This document shows positions 1 through 11,530 of a DNA stretch of 64,000 bases, piece by piece; the stretch's first letter is position 1; each line of letters opens with the position of its first letter. The stretch is from the NCBI GenBank assembly GCA_026874595.1, contig CM049322.1, positions 34,901,840 to 34,965,839 of the forward strand, written 5' to 3'. This DNA comes from Sipunculus nudus. Taxonomy: Eukaryota; Annelida; Sipuncula; Golfingiida; Sipunculidae. The notes beneath the pieces were generated by a model. The model ran no database searches and was not told where the DNA came from. It was given only the letters and a program-made list of their open reading frames with translations. A program made the translations under genes and the position numbers.

Positions 1-69
1 ACCTCAAGATCACGGACGTTATGATTTTACTAAGCCTATAAATACTGCACTGTAGTGAAACTCTCCTTA

Positions 70-780
70 CAGATGCTTATAACAGGTGTTGGTAACAGAT
101 GCGGGTTAAAGATGCGGATTACATATACTAGGTACAGGTGCCTAGTACCTAGTTACAGGTGCTGGTTACACGGGCTGATATTAAGTTTTGCTATGCCGTG
201 CTAGTCTGTTACTTACAAAAAGTAATGTTAATGGTTGACACCAATTTAAAAGACTGGCTTTGTGTAAGTTATTGTACACAAGCTTTCGTGGATGATCCAA
301 ATGCTGATTATATATGCTGGTTACAGATGCAGGTAACAGATGCAGGTAAGAGTTGCAGGTTACAGGTGCTGGTTACAGATGCAGGTAACAGATGTAGGTA
401 ACAGATGTAGATAACAGATGCTGGTTATAGGTGCTGGTTACAGGTGCTAGTTACAGATACAGGAAACAGATGCAGGTAAGAGATGCTCGTCACAGGTCTT
501 GGTTCAATATGCAGGTAACAAATGCTTGTTACAATTGCATGTTAAAGATACAGGTTACAGGTGCAGGTAACAGATGCTGGTTACATATGTTGATAACAGA
601 TTCTGGTTACAGATGCTAGTTACAGATGAAAATTTAGGATGCTATTTACAAATGCTTATTACAGGTACTGTTTTCAGAAGCTGCTTTCAGATTCTGTTTA
701 GAGATGCTAGTTACAGATTCTTTTTTTCAGATGTTGGTTACAAATGATGGTTACTGGTGAATGTTACATATGATAATTAC
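70..780. repeat. Degenerate 12-bp minisatellite
   Basis: A run of imperfect copies of a unit close to GGTTACAGATGC. The centre (about 300-640) is best preserved and the right end decays into T-rich copies. Short frames across it encode VTDAGNRC-like peptides, which come from the repeat because the period is divisible by three. Copy-to-copy divergence is high, so the array is old. Confidence 0.9.
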
Positions 781-1429
781 ATATGTTTTTACAATATACC
801 TGCTGTGGTTCATATAAAGAGACTCGTATAAAGACATGAGTCTAAAGATTTGTTATAGAGGTTATGTGGAAAATTCCGGGGTATATCACAAAACAATAGC
901 GACTTTGGATTGTTCTCCTCGATATGTCCTTGTGATGATTACATTGTTTACTTCCAGTTGTCTAACATATTCGGCTTGGAACTGGTTCAACCGACGTCAG
1001 AGAAATCTACGCCAAACAACAATTATTGGAAAAAACAACCTTCTCGCGCAAATACGGCACGTAGCTCGAACCACTGTAAACTTGTTGACATGAAAGTCGG
1101 TCGAGTAAGAAACAGAAAGTAAAATCTGAAGCCCCGGGTGTGAAAACGCAGCGACCCTTCTCTGTTACCTAATGGTATACAATTGCTTTGAATGGCCAGA
1201 CTTGCGTGATTTTTGCGCCGTGTAGTGGACGTTCTATCAACCAGATTGTCGGTTAAGTGTCATTCACTGGGGGAACATGCTCAAAACCCTGCCTCCTATA
1301 GGGACAAGGACCTTTCATTTTCTTTTCTAATTGGAAAACTGCTCTCACTCTTTAACAAGAGTATAGTTTAGCCGAGGTACTTCAGAGAAAGTGCTTGCCT
1401 TCCAAATGAATTGTATATTTAGGGCACCT

Positions 1430-1431
<2 letters not shown>
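781..1431. other. Unique sequence, no feature supported
   Basis: Two short overlapping plus-strand frames (836-1122) have no recognisable domain, no splice context and no codon signal that I can defend. I see nothing else here. Confidence 0.5.

Positions 1432-1490
<59 letters not shown>
1432..1490. repeat. (AT)n microsatellite
   Basis: About 59 bp of alternating AT with one T interruption. The AT-rich stretch to about 1790 contains further ATATT runs and nothing gene-like. Confidence 0.95.
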
Positions 1491-1492
<2 letters not shown>

Positions 1493-1798
1493 GGTATGTT
1501 TATTACGAAAATTCTCGGTATAGGCTAGGTGACATCAATCTAAAACGATATTAACGATTTTTTCCATACTATTAGAAGAGATTTATTTTTGACTGGATTG
1601 AATGCTCCCAAAATGAGAAATTCTACATGAAAACTAGAAGTTGACATTCTGAGGAACCCAAGTCTCCGCCATAATATTATATTTTACATGTATTTTATTA
1701 TTGTATATAAGATATTATATTATATCATCCCATATTTGTTATCATATACATGTATATCATATTACGAAAACTATGCTTACCAGGTTCATACACTAAGA

Positions 1799-2074
1799 TA
1801 ACTAGAAATCTGCATTCTAACGAATGCAAACCACCGCCTTGGGGGGTCCCCATAGTGGGCTGCTCCAGAAAATGTGTTTTCATCCACTAATTGGTAAATA
1901 TAGGCATATGGGCCTGTACATTTGTGAACATTCATAGATCTTACTGATTCTTTTTTGGCCAGTTTACGAAAGGCCCCAAAAAATTTCATAAGATTCCGTT
2001 CAAGACTGCGTGAGTTAGGTTGGGAACAAATACAGACACGAACGGGCATGAACGCATACCCTGCTGGCGGAAGC
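1799..2074 (-). repeat. Interspersed repeat family A, copy 1 (reverse)
   Basis: Read on the minus strand it begins GCTTCCGCCAGCAGGGTATG, runs through an ACTCACGCAGTCTTGAACGG block, and ends with a GCATTC/GAATGC stem followed by CAGATTTCTAGTT. The same order of blocks recurs at 17868, 22741 and 33171. A 96-codon minus-strand frame across it is incidental. The middle of this copy differs from the other copies. Probably a non-autonomous transposon; class not determined. Confidence 0.7.
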
Positions 2075-2799
2075 AATAATTATTTTATCCTGAGGCATCG
2101 TTATAAGTCATGGTTAAACATATAAAGTGAAAGAATGAACTATGAAGAAATAACATAGTATACGACGTAGTATATTATGTACTGTGAATACCGGTTGAAA
2201 AGATGCATAAATTCTTAATATAGTCTTCATGAGATAATAGTAGTTCCTGATGGAACCGACAGCCTTACAGCCAAATCACGGCCAGCAAGTAATAGAACGT
2301 AGAAAATTGATAGGAAGTTGCAAAATTCCCATCAAAGCACGGCAGTAAAATTATTTCTTGTGATTATTTCCGGCTAAATGTATAGTGAAATGTCGTTTTA
2401 TGTGGGCTTTGTCGCCGTTAGCGTCCGTATCACCTGCTTGTAAGATGCAATGGTAGTTTTCTGGGAAAATAAGGCAGATATGATACTATCGATTGTATTA
2501 CAGGCGTATTAATATTCTCTTTTATGGAAAACCCAGCAGTCTTTACATCCCATATTGGCAATTATCATGAAATCGTGTTCCCGAAATGGACTAGATAAAC
2601 GATAAAACTACAACGCCATCAATTTTGTCAAGTAAAGCTAATATATACATTGAGGTTAATCTTGATTAATATTAGTAAGTGTATTTCATCGAAGAAATAT
2701 TACAACAGAGTATCCTGTACAATTTAAGGTAACCTATTGTAATTATAAACATAAACTAAGACTGATGAGTGATGGGTGAGGTATTATCATATGTCAAAA
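2075..2799. other. Unique AT-rich sequence
   Basis: No reading frame, repeat or RNA feature that I can support. Confidence 0.5.
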
Positions 2800-3270
2800 C
2801 AAAAGCAAAGCAAACGTGCATTATACGCCCGTCTTATGACTCGTTACCTCTGACCTCATTAAATATGCGTGAATTTTACTGAGAATTAAAAACAGGTGAT
2901 AAACTGTATTGGTTAAAATTTATTATGAGTTTCCCGAATATCAATCAGATTGTTTGTTAGTTCATCACCGTGCCTTCAAAGTCCGGTGACCTGTGACCTC
3001 ATCAAATATTAATTTTCCTGGAATCGAACAAAGTCGAGATATTATATTGGTTATTATTTCTCTTGATTTTCATAGAAATTCCTCAAATTCCTGATAAGAT
3101 ATCGCCGCGATAACACAAAGTAGCCTCGTGACCGTTGACCTCATTAAATATGCGTGGATTTTGCCTATAATCGAACAAGGGCGAGATAATCTATTGGTAC
3201 ATAGTTATGGTGGGTTTCGTGAAAATCCATTGAAGCGCTGGTAAGTTATCGCGGCAATATTAAAAATTAA
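2800..3270. repeat. Three-unit tandem repeat, about 142 bp
   Basis: The block TGACCTCATTAAATATGCGTG or a close variant begins at 2851, 2994 and 3136, spacings of 143 and 142 bp. Each copy continues with an ATTTT block, a GAGATA/GTGATA block, TTGGTT and an ATCGC-like block. The copies are clearly related but diverged by substitutions and small indels. This may be the internal part of a transposon, because the flank at 3270-3330 has a CGGACCGACGG-type sequence that looks like repeat DNA. Confidence 0.75.
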
Positions 3271-3705
3271 CGGACCGACGGGACCATGGGTAAACCATAA
3301 CACGACCTGTCATAGACGGACGTATAATAAGGTTTTGAATGCCAAGTTTTCTGTGTAAAGGCAAACTGAAACGGGGATTTAAAAAAAAAATTCTTACAAT
3401 AATCAAGTGCCAATATATCATTATTTTGTACAATATTATTTAATTTGTTGTTTAAAATATCATGTTTTGTATGTGTAGTTGAAAAGAGCGAGCAGTCATT
3501 TGCGTTTGATGTATATGATTAAAAAGTTAGGCAATCTGTTTTGGTTTTAATGAGTAAAGTTGACTGTTTTCTATTTAGAATTCGAATGCATTACATATCA
3601 TACATTGTTTTCTTGTGTCATATGCAATGGACCAGCCTGCGTGTGATGCATTTACAATGCGTTCAATATACAACATGCATGATACTATTATTGGATATTT
3701 TGGCC

Positions 3706-3820
3706 ATGGCCGATGCGGCGCGTAATTCCGGCTTCCTCCCTGCCGCTACGGGTCCAAACGCCGGCAAACTCTCCCCGCAGATTGATTCTCGCCTAAGTAA
3801 CGTCTTCGAAGCACTTTACG
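3706..3820 (+). CDS. Candidate first coding exon, function unknown
   Basis: A CpG-rich island in AT-rich surroundings opens at an ATG in strong start context (GGCCATGGCC) and reads MADAARNSGFLPAATGPNAG, then KLSPQIDSRLSNVFEALYG. Possible donors follow at 3821 (GTGGTA) and 3824 (GTATTT); read through, the frame ends in a stop at 3865-3867. The frame upstream of the ATG is also open to 3541, but there the composition is AT-rich and not gene-like. I do not recognise the peptide. The evidence is composition, start context and a plausible but weak donor, so this could still be chance. Confidence 0.3.
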
Positions 3821-3870
3821 GTGGTATTTTTCCTACCCTTGGCAATCACTGCCTCATTCTTTTTTAGCAA

Positions 3871-4500
3871 GCACTGCAACACATTTCACTACACGCAGTT
3901 TATCTGTGTAGCATGGACTAAAAAAACGAATTTTCAAACCGGATGTCAAATTTTCCGGTATTGCAAAGTTACCGGTTATAAATATATGGATGACAAGGTA
4001 ATCTGCAGATTTTAAAAGAGTTTATATGAATAAATGTCATAATATTGCTGTAAGTTTACATCAGTCTATACACGTATTAATTATCATCCTTGTTTCACAT
4101 CATGGATACCAAAATTGTACGTCGCTCATGGTCGGATGACTAATACTTATAAAGAAAGCTATCAGACCTGAAACGCTGTGTCACTGGTGTTGATATTCTG
4201 GTGTTTTCACCCATGTTAACCGCTACCCATCAAATGTTCAGGCGTCTTTAGCAAAGAACGTTCCACATACTTAGGCACGCTTCTTGCTGTTCATATTAAG
4301 ATAATTTGTACCAATGGCAACTTAAGATTGTAATAACAATTGGCTAAAATTGTCAAGAGTAGGTATTAAAGTAAGTAGGATTTATATTAACTTACAAAAA
4401 TCGTCCTTTCCCCGGAAACGAACGAATCGTTCCGAAGTCATGCCGTATTGTAATTTCTCGCGCTGTATCAATAAGCACCGGACCTATCATCGGCATCTCT
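3871..4500. other. Unique sequence, no feature supported
   Basis: AT-rich, with a somewhat GC-richer right end leading into the candidate exon on the minus strand. A 96-codon plus-strand frame at 4350-4640 looks less coding-like than the opposite strand. Confidence 0.4.
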
Positions 4501-4504
4501 CTGT

Positions 4505-4634
4505 GCTATTGATTATCGAGTTATATATGACACCGCTAGCAACATTCGACACGACCATTCCCAGAGTTGGGTCGCCAGTCTCGATAAACTTCTTGGTCAA
4601 TGTTTCTCTGATGCGACGGAACTCAGCGTATGAT
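4505..4634 (-). CDS. Candidate exon, function unknown
   Basis: On the minus strand a possible acceptor (CAAACTTTATAG, exon base 1 at 4634) leads into 42 sense codons reading SYAEFRRIRETLTKKF, then IETGDPTLGMVVSNVASGVI and YNSIINSTERCR, closed by TGA TAG. Codon choice and amino-acid mix look protein-like and the segment is CpG-richer than its surroundings. No AATAAA was found in the next 300 bp downstream, which weakens the idea of a terminal exon. Family not recognised. An old transposon fragment is an alternative. Confidence 0.25.
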
Positions 4635-4770
4635 CTATAAAGTTTGAACCATCAGCTAAAGGAGTACCTTGTTCTCTGCCTATATGTTACTTCCGTACTA
4701 GACTGTAAAGATAACTTTGTTGTTGTTCTAGAGCCGACAGCCGAGGGTCAAAAGTATAAAGCACGTTCAG

Positions 4771-4829
4771 GGAAGTTATTTTTCAACAATGAGTGATAGC
4801 TAAATTTCAACAATGAGTGATAGTGGCAT
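4771..4829. repeat. 26-bp tandem duplication
   Basis: Two adjacent copies of TTTCAACAATGAGTGATAG separated by a few bases. Confidence 0.85.
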
Positions 4830-5167
4830 TCTAATCCAAGCCAACTGGTGATGAATTCTACATTTTCACATGACCGTGCCAAGAATGCCTCAACTATCAG
4901 GTCATCATAAAATGCATATACTAGTAATTAATATGAATACTCTCCTTAATATAAATCCTACAAATATATATTAAAAGCACGCGAATCACATTTAAGAAAT
5001 TTCTCATTATATTTTAGGGATATAAACTAGTTAACAAGCATGTTACCTTAGTTGTACCTTTTTTTATTTTGGAACATTACCTGTCTGTTTATTTGGTCAT
5101 GTGTCTGGGTTACAACCCCTGTCATATGACCTTTAGTCATTAATATTCATTCCCACTCATACACAAT

Positions 5168-5174
<7 letters not shown>

Positions 5175-5244
<70 letters not shown>
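5175..5244. repeat. (AT)n microsatellite
   Basis: About 70 bp of uninterrupted alternating AT. Confidence 0.97.
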
Positions 5245-5249
<5 letters not shown>

Positions 5250-5507
5250 GACAACTGTTTGTACTACATACATTATATATGCATGTATGTATATGATGCC
5301 GTTGGTTGGATCATATATGATGTACTTATTACAAGCAGATGTCATAAACAACGCATGTCATATATTTCAATGAGACGTGATATAGACATTGCGTTGTTAA
5401 GGGTAAAAACTAGAAACTAGAAAAATAGCCAAAAAAGTATAAACCTAGGTTTGAATTTAATGGCTCAACTGTCAGCTGTATACTGTTAACGCTCCGTGAT
5501 TCATTTA

Positions 5508-5527
5508 TTACGTCATCCTGACGTCAT
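5508..5527. promoter_or_regulatory. Paired CRE-like motifs
   Basis: TTACGTCAT and TGACGTCAT lie 2 bp apart, both close to the ATF/CREB consensus TGACGTCA. A third perfect TGACGTCA lies at about 6078. No gene is placed next to them, so a function is only a guess. Confidence 0.25.
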
Positions 5528-5529
5528 CA

Positions 5530-7440
5530 TCACAGGTTTACGATAAGTAAAATATGTACGTAAGTGAGATTAGAGATTGTAGGTTGTCTAGTAATGGATT
5601 TCAGGCGTATATTAAATCATTAGATGTTCTAGACCATTGAACAAACATAACAAAGACGAGATAGCATAAAACTTAATATAACATATTAGTAGAGATATGA
5701 TAGTTAATGATAAAATCACTGCAGACGGGGTATAATATTCAATGCTTTGATTATATGCTTATCAAACACTGCTGACAGCAATATATTCACCATAATCCTA
5801 GGATCAGGTGACAATAAGATATGTAATTAATTTTGATCTTGAAATAATTATTAAGGTGGAATACTTTTCATATCTCCTATAATCGCTCAGTTGTTGGGCT
5901 GGAGGGAGGCTTCCATTGGTTGGTTGGCAACTCCAAACATCTAATTGACTTTTTTGCTTCCTTTCTCACCTAATGCATGGGAATTTCATGGTTCTTTGCT
6001 TTGCGAGAGATATTTAGGGGCAATAGTGCGGTCACAAAGACGGCACAACAGTCGATTGCGTTTAATTGCGCATTGACTGACGTCATAAGCTAAAACTGCT
6101 GGTTTATATCTGTTGATGAATATATCGCATTCTTGTAAAGTCTTTTGTTGTATTTTAATTTGTCTTAGACGAGTTCAGTGCAAGGGATGGCATTAGTTCG
6201 GCGGATAAGCTCCTGGAACCTTTTTTCCCAAACTTTTTAAAATTTCCTTCGAATAAAAAAATTTTCCGGAAAACCTTGTGGACACGGGTACCGGCATTGA
6301 TTTTTGTTGACTTTTGAAAAGTCACCTAAATTATGCAAATTTTACGCTTGTCGGGTGATTGACTGTTTTTATCGCCAACGGTGATCTGATTGTTTGCTCA
6401 CAGCTGCTCTGCTCACGATTAATTATTTAATGAATTTGCTTTTAACGTCACGTATAGATTACTAGACTGATGAATGGTGGAATCGTTCCGTAAAATCCTT
6501 TTATGACAAGGTAGTGGGGGCGACCCATTGACAGACAAACGCAACTGAAGCCCCGGGCTATGGAACCATTGAAGGCCAAAGTTGAATAGTAACTGATCAT
6601 ACGAAACATTAGCTCGCTCTTTCTGTAATCAAATGAATAAAAATACTCAATTTCAACACTGATACTGATAAAAAATATTTCCTGTCCTGAGTGCTCTCTG
6701 TAAATTGGTTGTTCTACGCGTTTAATAATACTGAGCAACTGAAGCGCGAAAGTAACATTAAGCGTGAATGCGCCAGGCGGTCCCAGCAGTGTCCTGTTTT
6801 ATATTTATTCTTGGTTTGTGCTTACATATAACTGCCTCAGGCGTTGAATTCTTACAGTTGAAAATGAAAAAAAAATGAATTACCCCCCCCCCCCCTCCGA
6901 AGCCTAAGGCCCCACTGCAACCCACTCAACTAAAAAAATAATTCCGGCACTTGGACGGGCAGAAAATCTTCCACACATCCGAGGTTGCTAGCTGTGACGA
7001 CACGACACTGCAGGAACTTATATTGGGTTGGTAAGTCGTCATACAAGCAATTTCGAGGAATGCATCGCAATGGTCTTCCATCAGGTTGCATTCATATGTC
7101 GTTAACAAACCATATTCTTATAACTAGACTACAAATGTTGAATTAACACAAAAGCATATATGTGAATTCACAATCCAAGGTGATACTCCGTCTTTTTCGG
7201 TAAAGAGTCATCGAGCATCGCGTCATGTTAACTGCGTCAAGTTACCCGTGTTATGCTTGTGTACATGCTGTCAGAAATTCAATAAACATGTGGAGGGATT
7301 AACCAATACGCTGAGTTAATACGGATTTTTTTCTCGCCTATGTTAGGTGTTGTTATAAAGTATACTAAAAAGTTAACGATTGATCTGTTTTTTCGTCAAC
7401 TGACAACGTAGGACATTGGCGTTATCAGACATGATGAAAA
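5530..7440. other. Unique AT-rich stretch with a C13 run
   Basis: A mononucleotide run of 13 C lies at 6883-6895. The minus-strand frames at 6448-6738 and 6926-7108 have no recognisable content and I do not support them as genes. Confidence 0.5.
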
Positions 7441-7444
7441 CATT

Positions 7445-7692
7445 TGCATCCTAATGGAGCCTTAAAGTGCGTTCCTCGCTGAAGGATGTGACGGCACTCT
7501 GACAGCCAGAACGCTCGTCTTAGCCTCTCTAACGTCAGAGGGCCGAAATAGCGATAGGCCTAAGCGGGACCTTATAACAATACAACAAAGCATATGCGCT
7601 ACTCAAAAGAGGGGTTCCACTAGGTGATAAGTCTCGGCTGAGATTCGAACTCCCGGCTTTGAGCCTTTTACCCATAGATCACATAGGCGGCT
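7445..7692 (-). mobile_element. Probable tRNA-derived SINE
   Basis: On the minus strand the segment from 7692 reads like the head of a tRNA: a box A-like stretch (TATGTGATCTATGGGTAAAA) and, about 30 bases on, a box B-like GGGAGTTCGAATCTC (plus-strand 7640-7653). It is not an intact tRNA, because the acceptor stem does not close. The moderately GC-richer sequence down to about 7445 may be the SINE body; its left limit is uncertain. Confidence 0.5.
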
Positions 7693-7699
7693 TTTTCTT

Positions 7700-9040
7700 T
7701 GGAATGTGATTGTTCAACAAAACGAAGAAAAAGAACATTTTTTTCCAATTCATATTCGTGTTTCTTTAAAGGATAACTAGAGCACAAAGATGCTTACTGG
7801 ATGTGAACGGAAACAAATATCACTTAAATGTAATGTATCATCGTTTAATTAAAACAACAAATTTGCAAAAGAAATAAACACCACGATTGGAGTAAAGTAT
7901 CCGACATTGCACGTTCATTAGCGTTATCAATTATTTGATCGCTGACATGAGGTATCATGTTTTACGAATACAATAAAATTATGGACCATGAAACATTGCA
8001 TTAATGAGCATTATAACACTTTATAACTGCAACATTTCAGACAGTGCAGCCACCTGAAAACGTCCTAATTGGAATTATCACCACTCGTAAATATTGCTTT
8101 CCCATAAATTGCTCCAAGACAAATTTAACGCCTTTCTTCGTGACAAAAGATGGGGCATGAAAGTGAAACATGACTAGCGGGGTAGCGAATGCAAACTAAT
8201 CAAATAACAGATTACTTGTGAGACATTTAGTTTTTGTTAATTAAACGATTACTTTTATATAACAATTTAATTAACGTTTTCTTTGATATACTGACCGACC
8301 AAACTATCAAACAAGGAACCAAAATACCTATTTCTTAAACCATTTCATTCGGATATTAATCAAATGCATGTCATAACAGCCACATGCGATTTCGGCACAC
8401 CCGCACGACATACATTGTTGTTAAGTCATTAGTTATAAAAGAATGGTTCAAATTTTATAAAATAAACTTTTATCAGAAACTCAAATATAAAAGCAGCCTG
8501 GCATTTGGAAAGCTTCATTTCTTGTGAATGTTTCACGTCATGGTATTTTAAATAAGCATGTTAAAAGTAATGAGAAATTTATTCTCCTCTATTTTTCTTC
8601 ATTTAGCAATTAGCTTCAGCCTATTACGTTTCTCTTAATACTACTAAACGGTTGATTTCCTTTATTGCATGTTAAAATATTACATAAAATTTAACACCAA
8701 TACATTATTACTTATTGCTATTATGAAAAGGTGTCGAAGTATTAATTGTTGGAGATTACTGACAATCAAGTTTACTCGAATTTTTTATGCTCTTCTTGAA
8801 AGCAGTCATCGCCCTTTGAGCATCAGGACATTTTATAGTTATTAGTTTTCTTTATAAAGCGTCTTCAGAAATATAACATTATTCTCAAACGCTGCACATA
8901 AAGAACAAGAAATGTACATGGAAATCATATGTATATGCACATAAGGTAAATCATTAAATACATATTAAAACAGTAAAAGGCAAGATATTTAAAATGATGC
9001 ACCAATAAACCTTTCCTCGTTTATGATAAAATCACTAAAA
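7700..9040. other. Unique AT-rich sequence
   Basis: No frame, repeat or RNA feature that I can support. Confidence 0.5.
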
Positions 9041-9071
9041 GCCTGACGGCAGTAGAAAGTCTTCAAGGATT

Positions 9072-9455
9072 TTTTTAAAATATGTCAGTGAAGGCTGCAT
9101 TTATGGGAAGTTGGTCCCAGAGTTTGGGTGAATAGAAACTTCGATTACCGGAAGTTTTTCTGCTAGTTTTCAGTGAAACTAAATAAAAACTGCCATGAAC
9201 CCAAGATCTCAGGGAATATGTATTGTGTCTGACTCTACGCATATCCATTTAATAGGATGGTGCCATGTTATTATGTGCTTTATAAACTAACACACCAATT
9301 TTAAACTTAATCCTGAAGGACACAGAGAGCCAATGGAGACTAAACAATAGAGATTTTGAAGGGGTGAACCTATCAACATTTAAAATCAATCTAGCACCAT
9401 AGCTCTGAATCCTTTGGTAGAGATTAAGCAAGTATGCAGAGGCTCCATAGAGCAT
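9072..9455 (-). pseudogene. Decayed CR1/L2-type reverse transcriptase C-terminus
   Basis: Read on the minus strand from 9455, the frame carries LYQRIQSYGARLIL, then LHWLSVSFRIKFKIGVLVYK and NNMAPSY. These match the conserved region downstream of the RT domain in CR1/L2-like non-LTR retrotransposons (pattern LQ.IQN.AAR, LHWLPV..RI.FK, APSYL). An in-frame TAA at 9249-9251 interrupts it directly after APSY. The same frame then continues to GNRSFYSPKLWDQLPINA, the conserved C-terminal FS..APKLWN.LP block, before a second stop near 9072. It is a 5'-truncated dead copy; the 3' end probably lies around 9000-9060. Confidence 0.8.
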
Positions 9456-9562
9456 GGAGTTGCAGTGATCTTAAAAACCGTTCACGAGTCCATGGATTTT
9501 TTACAGGCCTCAACATTACTGGTTGTTACGAAGACAAATTTTTGAGGGGAAAATTCTGGGCC

Positions 9563-9640
9563 AATCCGGGATTCGAACCCATAACGGTGGCGCACAAGTC
9601 CGGCGTACCAAAGGCTTTGCTAGAAAAGCAAGCTTCACTT
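9563..9640 (-). mobile_element. tRNA-like SINE head
   Basis: On the minus strand a perfect box B (GGGTTCGAATCCC; plus-strand 9568-9580) follows sequence resembling the anticodon side of a tRNA (GGTACGCCGGACTTG). No closed cloverleaf is visible. It lies just upstream of, and on the same strand as, the reverse transcriptase tail, so it may be a SINE inserted beside or into that element. Confidence 0.45.
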
Positions 9641-9737
9641 GCGAGACAGTTCGGTCCGCTTTTATGTGCACCCCATAACATGTTTTTTTCAAGACAATCA
9701 TAAACTATCATCATTAACATCAATATAACCATCCAAA

Positions 9738-10132
<395 letters not shown>

Positions 10133-10334
10133 ATCGTTTAAATTTGAACCCAATTGCCTAAACTGTTTACTAGAAGCTATTAGTGATAACAGTATGATCT
10201 TTATTAAAAGCATATAAAGTTGAAACGTTCAGGCAATTAACCTAACAACCACCGCCATTATGCTCCGTCCCTTTGGCCGAATTATGTTGAGCCCCCGCCT
10301 CAAACACTCTTTCACACAAGGCTTTCCATGCCAA

Positions 10335-10735
10335 TATTTGCCTTAATAATAATAATGATAATAACTACCGTCGTCTTCATCATCGTCATCATGACCTTCA
10401 TCATCACTATCATAACTGTAGTCGTCTTCTTCTTCGTCCTTAAGGTTGTCATCATCATCATAATCATCGTCGGTTTATTCATTATATTCATTTCTACTGT
10501 TGTCTGTGTCTTCGTCGTTTACTAATCATCAATATCAACAAAAGCAACTACACACCCATTAACAGCAACATTAGCCCTGTCGCTTTCATTGTAAATATCA
10601 CTTCGGACATCACCATCACCGTAAGCAGCATCATTACCATATTTTACCTGCCAAACTTTTACAATCATCGTTGTCAACGACATATTCATCATCACCACTA
10701 CCATCATTTTTATCATCATCCAAGACAATGTCAAC
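10335..10735. repeat. Cryptic ATC/ATT trinucleotide tract
   Basis: Imperfect ATC, GTC and ATT triplets throughout, an eroded continuation of the preceding microsatellite. Short hydrophobic frames (10328-10525 plus, 10522-10737 minus) reflect the triplets. Confidence 0.85.
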
Positions 10736-10740
10736 AATGG

Positions 10741-11119
10741 CTTTTAAAAAAAACCTTTACTTCCATAACAAAAAAACATTTTATCTGCACTTTTACAATA
10801 AATATTCGCTATCTTTATCTTATATTTTCTGCCTGCTTATGTACTTTTAGTGTCTCTCTATAAAATATCTGACTACATCCCTTTAACCACATAGGATAAC
10901 GCCAAAATCAAATTTACGGCTAAATCACAATTCACAGAATATGGTGGGGCAAATGCACCAAATCCACTTATAGAGCCAACAATTTTTCATCTTGTTGCCA
11001 AGGCAACCCGTTAAAGAGGCCGTGATACTCATGAAAACAACAGTTTGTTTGACATGCGTGTGATGTTCATAGGAGTAACACCACCGAGAACTTCACCAAA
11101 CGGCTCCTAATACCATGCA
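10741..11119. other. Unique AT-rich sequence
   Basis: No supported feature apart from the flank of the polyA signal described next. Confidence 0.4.
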
Positions 11120-11141
11120 GCCTATCTTGTTTTCAGGATTG

Positions 11142-11147
11142 TTTATT
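11142..11147 (-). terminator. Candidate polyA signal AATAAA
   Basis: AATAAA on the minus strand, about 73 bp beyond the stop codon of the candidate terminal exon at 11220-11527. Confidence 0.4.
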
Positions 11148-11219
11148 CTAAACATCACCAGCCTCACTGGCGCTAACTACTGATATACCGCAATTCAATC
11201 ATCTCTCAAGGAGACAGCC

Positions 11220-11527
11220 TTATGATGTAGTTCTCTGGACTGGTCTCTCTGCGGATTTAGACCAAGCCTGGCCCGGCTCGACCAGTTTTATCGTAACATT
11301 ACTGCAGTCTCTCTCTCGGGTGGTGATAGGTATTTTAGTACTGTCCCACTGTACCAGGGCGAATTTGAAAGAGACGTCTCTCATTTCGGCCAATTTCAGC
11401 TGACGACATATTTTCCTATTATCGTCAAATCGTCTTACAGTCAGACTGATGGGTTTAGAGCACCCAAAGAGCCGTGGTATTTCCTTGTTATGTTCCATAT
11501 GGTCGCTCACTCGACCAGCTCGCAATC
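11220..11527 (-). CDS. Candidate terminal exon, unknown protein C-terminus
   Basis: On the minus strand a good acceptor (CTTATCTCATTTAGATTACAG ending at 11528) opens a frame of about 100 codons. It reads RAGRVSDHMEHNKEI, PRLFGCSKPISLTVRRFDD, NRKICRQLKLAEMRDVSFKF, ALVQWDSTKIPITTRERDC and SNVTIKLVEPGQAWSK, and ends in TAA at 11220. AATAAA follows 73 bp later. Composition is clearly less AT-rich than the flanks and three cysteines are spaced through it. No domain is recognised. Acceptor, open frame, stop and polyA signal in order make this the best exon candidate in the window, but upstream exons would lie further right, beyond or within the satellite region, and none is seen. Confidence 0.42.
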
Positions 11528-11530
11528 CTG

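Noticed and set aside
1786-2076. 96-codon minus-strand frame starting MLPPAGYAFM
   Set aside because: It coincides with a family A repeat copy; other copies have no matching open frame.
4138-4160. Possible third Helitron 5' end (CTAATACTTATAAAG)
   Set aside because: Only about 15 bases match and none of the downstream Helitron blocks follow.
7637-7692. Functional tRNA gene
   Set aside because: Only box A/B-like sequence is present; no closed acceptor and anticodon stems. The same applies to 9563-9640, 29868-29932 and 47541-47592.
9434-9703. 89-codon plus-strand frame and overlapping minus-strand frames
   Set aside because: They overlie the tRNA-like SINE head and the retrotransposon flank; no protein signal.
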